A stretch of DNA of 35,723 bases. Source: Streptomyces silaceus (GTDB lineage Bacteria; Actinomycetota; Actinomycetes; Streptomycetales; Streptomycetaceae). Shown here piece after piece: positions 33,095-35,723 of the stretch. How positions within the stretch are numbered: position 1 is the stretch's first letter; the number at the start of each line of letters is the position of its first letter. The stretch is taken from NCBI RefSeq assembly GCF_001419745.1, contig NZ_LIRJ01000072.1, forward strand, positions 1-35,723. Reading direction: 5' to 3'. The position numbers and the translations under genes are program-made. A model generated the notes under the pieces. The model made no database searches. It was given only the letters and a program-made list of their open reading frames with translations, and was not told the origin of the DNA.

Positions 33095-34365
33095 GCGACC
33101 AGCCCCCCGCGGCCGGCGACGCACCCGCCCGCCCCACCGGACAGGCCCCGTCCTTCCAGGAGATGTGGCGGGACCTGAAGCCCATCGGCCGGGACAGGGA
33201 CAGCGGAGGCTACCGCCGCTACGCCTGGACCGGCGCGGACACCGACTGCCGCGCCTGGTTCAAGGCACAGGCGGAGACCCGCGGCCTCACCTACGAACTG
33301 GACCGCAACGGCAACCAGTGGGCCTGGCTGGGCGACCCGGCCGCCGGGGACGCCGTCGTCACCGGCTCCCACCTGGACTCCGTCCCCGACGGCGGCGCCT
33401 TCGACGGCCCCCTCGGCGTCGTCTCGTCCTTCGCCGCGCTGGACGAACTCCGCTCCCGGGGCGCGGAGTTCACCCGCCCCCTGGCGATCGTCAACTTCGG
33501 CGACGAGGAAGGCGCCCGCTTCGGCCTGGCCTGCGTCGGCTCCCGCCTCACCGCGGGGCAGCTGACCATCGAGGCCGCGCACAGGCTCCGCGACGGCGAC
33601 GGCGTCTCGCTGCCGCAGGCGATGGAGGCGGCGGGCTACGACCCGTACGGCATCGGCGCCGACCCCGAACGCCTCGCCCGCATCGGCGCGTTCGTCGAGC
33701 TGCACGTGGAACAGGGGAGGGCGCTGGACCTGTCCGGCGACCCCGTCGGCATCGCCTCCGCCATCTGGCCGCACGGCCGCTGGCGCTTCGACTTCCGGGG
33801 CGAGGCCAACCACGCGGGCACGACCCGGCTCGTCGACCGCCGCGACCCGATGCTGTCGTACGCGGAGACGGTGCTCGCGGCCCGCCGCGAGGCCGAACTC
33901 GCGGGCGCGGTCGCGACGTTCGGCAAGATCTCCGTGGAGCCGAACGGCGTCAACGCCATCCCCTCGCTCGTGCGCGGCTGGCTGGACTCGCGCGCCGCCG
34001 ACCAGGCGACCCTCGACACCGTCGTCACCGGCATCGAGAAGGCCGCCCGCGAGTACGCGGAGCGGCACGGCATCGACCTCGACGTCGTCCGTGAGTCCTT
34101 CACGCCGGTCGTCGAGTTCGAGGACGCGCTCCGCGACGAGCTGGGCTCGATCCTGGGCGCCCGCGCGGAGCGCCCGCTGCCCGTCCTCGGCACGGGCGCC
34201 GGACACGACGCGGGTATTTTGTCCGGCTCGATCCCCACCGCCATGCTGTTCGTACGGAACCCCACGGGCGTCTCGCACTCCCCGGCCGAGCACGCCGCGG
34301 AGGACGACTGCCTGGCAGGGGTGACCGCACTGGCCGACGTACTGGAAGGGCTGGCGTGCAGGTGA
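33091..34365 (+). CDS. M20-family amidohydrolase (allantoate amidohydrolase-like) in the hut operon
   Basis: 424-residue di-metal hydrolase of the AllC/hydantoinase-carbamoylase family. Metal ligands are visible at His94 ([12 protein letters not shown]), bridging Asp105 (GAFDGPLGV), Glu139/140 ([11 protein letters not shown]), His205 ([10 protein letters not shown]) and a late histidine in [10 protein letters not shown]. The lid/dimer domain has [18 protein letters not shown], with the substrate-binding His and Arg. GTG at 33091 overlaps the hutU stop; the downstream hutF overlaps its end. Relatives are annotated as allantoate amidohydrolase. Inside a hut operon with HutF, which yields N-formylglutamate, it could instead hydrolyse N-formylglutamate to glutamate and formate in place of HutG. 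That is inference. Confidence 0.92.
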   Translation: MSDQPPAAGDAPARPTGQAPSFQEMWRDLKPIGRDRDSGGYRRYAWTGADTDCRAWFKAQAETRGLTYELDRNGNQWAWLGDPAAGDAVVTGSHLDSVPDGGAFDGPLGVVSSFAALDELRSRGAEFTRPLAIVNFGDEEGARFGLACVGSRLTAGQLTIEAAHRLRDGDGVSLPQAMEAAGYDPYGIGADPERLARIGAFVELHVEQGRALDLSGDPVGIASAIWPHGRWRFDFRGEANHAGTTRLVDRRDPMLSYAETVLAARREAELAGAVATFGKISVEPNGVNAIPSLVRGWLDSRAADQATLDTVVTGIEKAAREYAERHGIDLDVVRESFTPVVEFEDALRDELGSILGARAERPLPVLGTGAGHDAGILSGSIPTAMLFVRNPTGVSHSPAEHAAEDDCLAGVTALADVLEGLACR

Positions 34366-35723
34366 CGAGGGACGAGCGGGCAACGACGTACTGGCTGGAG
34401 CACGCCTGGCTCGACACGAACGTCGAGCCGGGCGTCGCGGTGGACGTGAGCGGCGACCGCATCACCGCGGTCCGCACGGGTGTCGACGCGCCGCCGCCCG
34501 GCGCGACGGTGCTGCGCGGACTGACGCTGCCCGGCCTCGCGAACGCGCACTCGCACGCCTTCCACCGGGCCCTGCGCGGCACCGTCCAGGTGGGCTCCGG
34601 CACGTTCTGGACGTGGCGCGAGGTCATGTACGCGGTGGCGGACCGCCTCACCCCCGAGACGTACCACGCGCTCGCGCGGGCCGTGTACGCGGAGATGGCG
34701 CTCGCGGGCATCACGACGGTCGGCGAGTTCCACTACCTGCACCACGGGCCGGGCGGCGCCCCCTACGCCGACCCCAACGCGATGGGCGAGGCCCTGATCC
34801 GGGCGGCGGCGGACGCGGGCGTCCGCATCACGCTCCTCGACACGGCGTACGTGGCCTCGGGGCTCCTCTCCGAGACGCGCGGCGAGCCGCCCAACCGCCA
34901 TCAGCTCCGCTTCTCCGACGGCACCACGGAGGCGTGGGCCGAGCGGGCGTCGCTCCTCAAGGACCGGGACCACGCGCGCATCGGCGCCGCGATCCACTCC
35001 GTGCGGGCCGTGCCCGCGGCGCAGTTGGGCGTGGTGGCGGAGTGGGCCTCGGCGCGCCGGGCCCCGCTGCACGTGCACCTCTCCGAGCAGACGGCGGAGA
35101 ACGACGCGTGCCGGGCGGTCCACGGCCGCACGCCGACGCAGCTGCTCGCCGACCACGGGGTGCTCGGCGCGCGCACCACGGGCGTGCACAACACCCACCT
35201 CACGGACGAGGACATCGCGCTGCTCGGCGGCTCGACCACGGGCACGTGCATGTGCCCGACGACGGAACGGGACCTGGCCGACGGCATCGGCCCCGCCGTC
35301 GCCCTCCAGCGGGCCGGCAGCCCGCTCTCCCTGGGCAGTGACAGCCACGCGGTGATCGACATCCTGGAGGAGGCCCGCGCGATGGAGCTGAACGAACGCC
35401 TCCGCTCGCACACGCGCGGCCACTGGACGGCGGCGGCGCTGCTGCGCGCGGCGACGGCGGACGGCCACGCGGCGCTCGGCTGGCCGGACGCGGGCGTCCT
35501 GGAGCCCGGCGCGCTGGCCGACCTCACGACGATCGCGCTGGACTCGGTCCGCACGGCGGGCCCGGTGCCGCGCCTCGCCGCGGAGACGGCGGTCTTCGCG
35601 GCGACGTCGGCGGACGTCCGGCACACGGTGGTCGGGGGACGCCATGTCGTACGCGACGGCACCCACACGCTGGTGGAGGACGTCCCGTCGGCCCTGGCGG
35701 AGGCGGTGGCGGCCCTCAGAGAC
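34356..35723 (+). CDS. hutF: Formimidoylglutamate deiminase, 3' end outside window
   Basis: Amidohydrolase-superfamily zinc enzyme converting N-formimidoyl-L-glutamate to N-formyl-L-glutamate and ammonia. 456 codons are visible and the stop is not in the window; the family is about this long, so little is missing. Metal ligands: His-x-His in GLANAHSHAFHRALRG, His in PLHVHLSEQTAEN, and Asp in LGSDSHAVIDILEEAR; VHNTHLTDED holds the catalytic histidine. GTG at 34356 has GGAAGG 6 nt before it; GTG at 34362 (overlapping the upstream TGA) is an alternative with poorer spacing. It is coupled to the M20 gene. The next gene expected from other Streptomyces is imidazolonepropionase. Confidence 0.94.
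   Translation, partial: MQVTRDERATTYWLEHAWLDTNVEPGVAVDVSGDRITAVRTGVDAPPPGATVLRGLTLPGLANAHSHAFHRALRGTVQVGSGTFWTWREVMYAVADRLTPETYHALARAVYAEMALAGITTVGEFHYLHHGPGGAPYADPNAMGEALIRAAADAGVRITLLDTAYVASGLLSETRGEPPNRHQLRFSDGTTEAWAERASLLKDRDHARIGAAIHSVRAVPAAQLGVVAEWASARRAPLHVHLSEQTAENDACRAVHGRTPTQLLADHGVLGARTTGVHNTHLTDEDIALLGGSTTGTCMCPTTERDLADGIGPAVALQRAGSPLSLGSDSHAVIDILEEARAMELNERLRSHTRGHWTAAALLRAATADGHAALGWPDAGVLEPGALADLTTIALDSVRTAGPVPRLAAETAVFAATSADVRHTVVGGRHVVRDGTHTLVEDVPSALAEAVAALRD

Noticed and set aside
31433..33124. Long minus-strand open frame opposite hutU
   Set aside because: Shadow of the urocanase gene through third-position GC bias; no recognisable domain.

Overview
The window is chromosomal DNA of a Streptomyces, or a very close relative. 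Base composition is very GC-rich with strong third-position GC, GTG starts are frequent, terminators are long hairpins without T-tracts, and the window carries a tRNA-Leu with anticodon UAA that matches the streptomycete developmental tRNA bldA. Most of it is conserved 'core' DNA rather than an island: no transposase, integrase, phage gene or CRISPR array was seen.

Layout. (1) Bases 1-3314: enolase (5' end missing), an FtsB/DivIC septum protein, a DUF501 protein and an exopolyphosphatase-type Ppx/GppA protein, the same order as mycobacterial Rv1023-Rv1026. (2) 3439-6735: a type II NADH dehydrogenase behind a good Rex redox operator, then a cyclopropane-fatty-acyl-phospholipid synthase. (3) 6814-10207: a two-gene FtsX/MacB-type ABC exporter on the minus strand. 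(4) 10617-10699: bldA. (5) 10797-15194: a 4-hydroxybenzoate unit with a tandem (double) IclR repressor of the PobR type, divergent from pobA (4-hydroxybenzoate 3-monooxygenase) and a PcaK-type MFS transporter. (6) 15262-19284: a Bax-inhibitor-1 family protein, a DUF4287 protein and several unassigned genes, including a methyltransferase/membrane-protein pair; two of these genes look leaderless. (7) 19534-23631: a thiolase behind a TetR-like palindrome, an SGNH hydrolase and cystathionine beta-synthase.

(8) 23909-35723 is the most interesting part, a histidine-degradation neighbourhood. hutU (urocanase), an M20 amidohydrolase annotated in relatives as allantoate amidohydrolase, and hutF (formimidoylglutamate deiminase, running off the window) form a translationally coupled operon. 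Upstream lie a PLP decarboxylase-like enzyme and an APC amino-acid permease. Further upstream is a histidine/aromatic ammonia-lyase homologue with an NCS1 transporter divergent from it and an RpiR regulator behind it. The lyase keeps most histidase active-site residues but lacks the Ala-Ser-Gly triad that forms the MIO cofactor; the site reads Gly-Thr-Gly with one residue deleted. The NCS1 transporter promoter and the hutU promoter share an 8-bp element next to the -35 box, which suggests joint control.

Best candidates for something undescribed: the NCS1 / MIO-triad-variant lyase / RpiR unit, and the M20 enzyme as a replacement for the N-formylglutamate deformylase (HutG) step. Everything here was read by eye; no similarity search or folding program was run.
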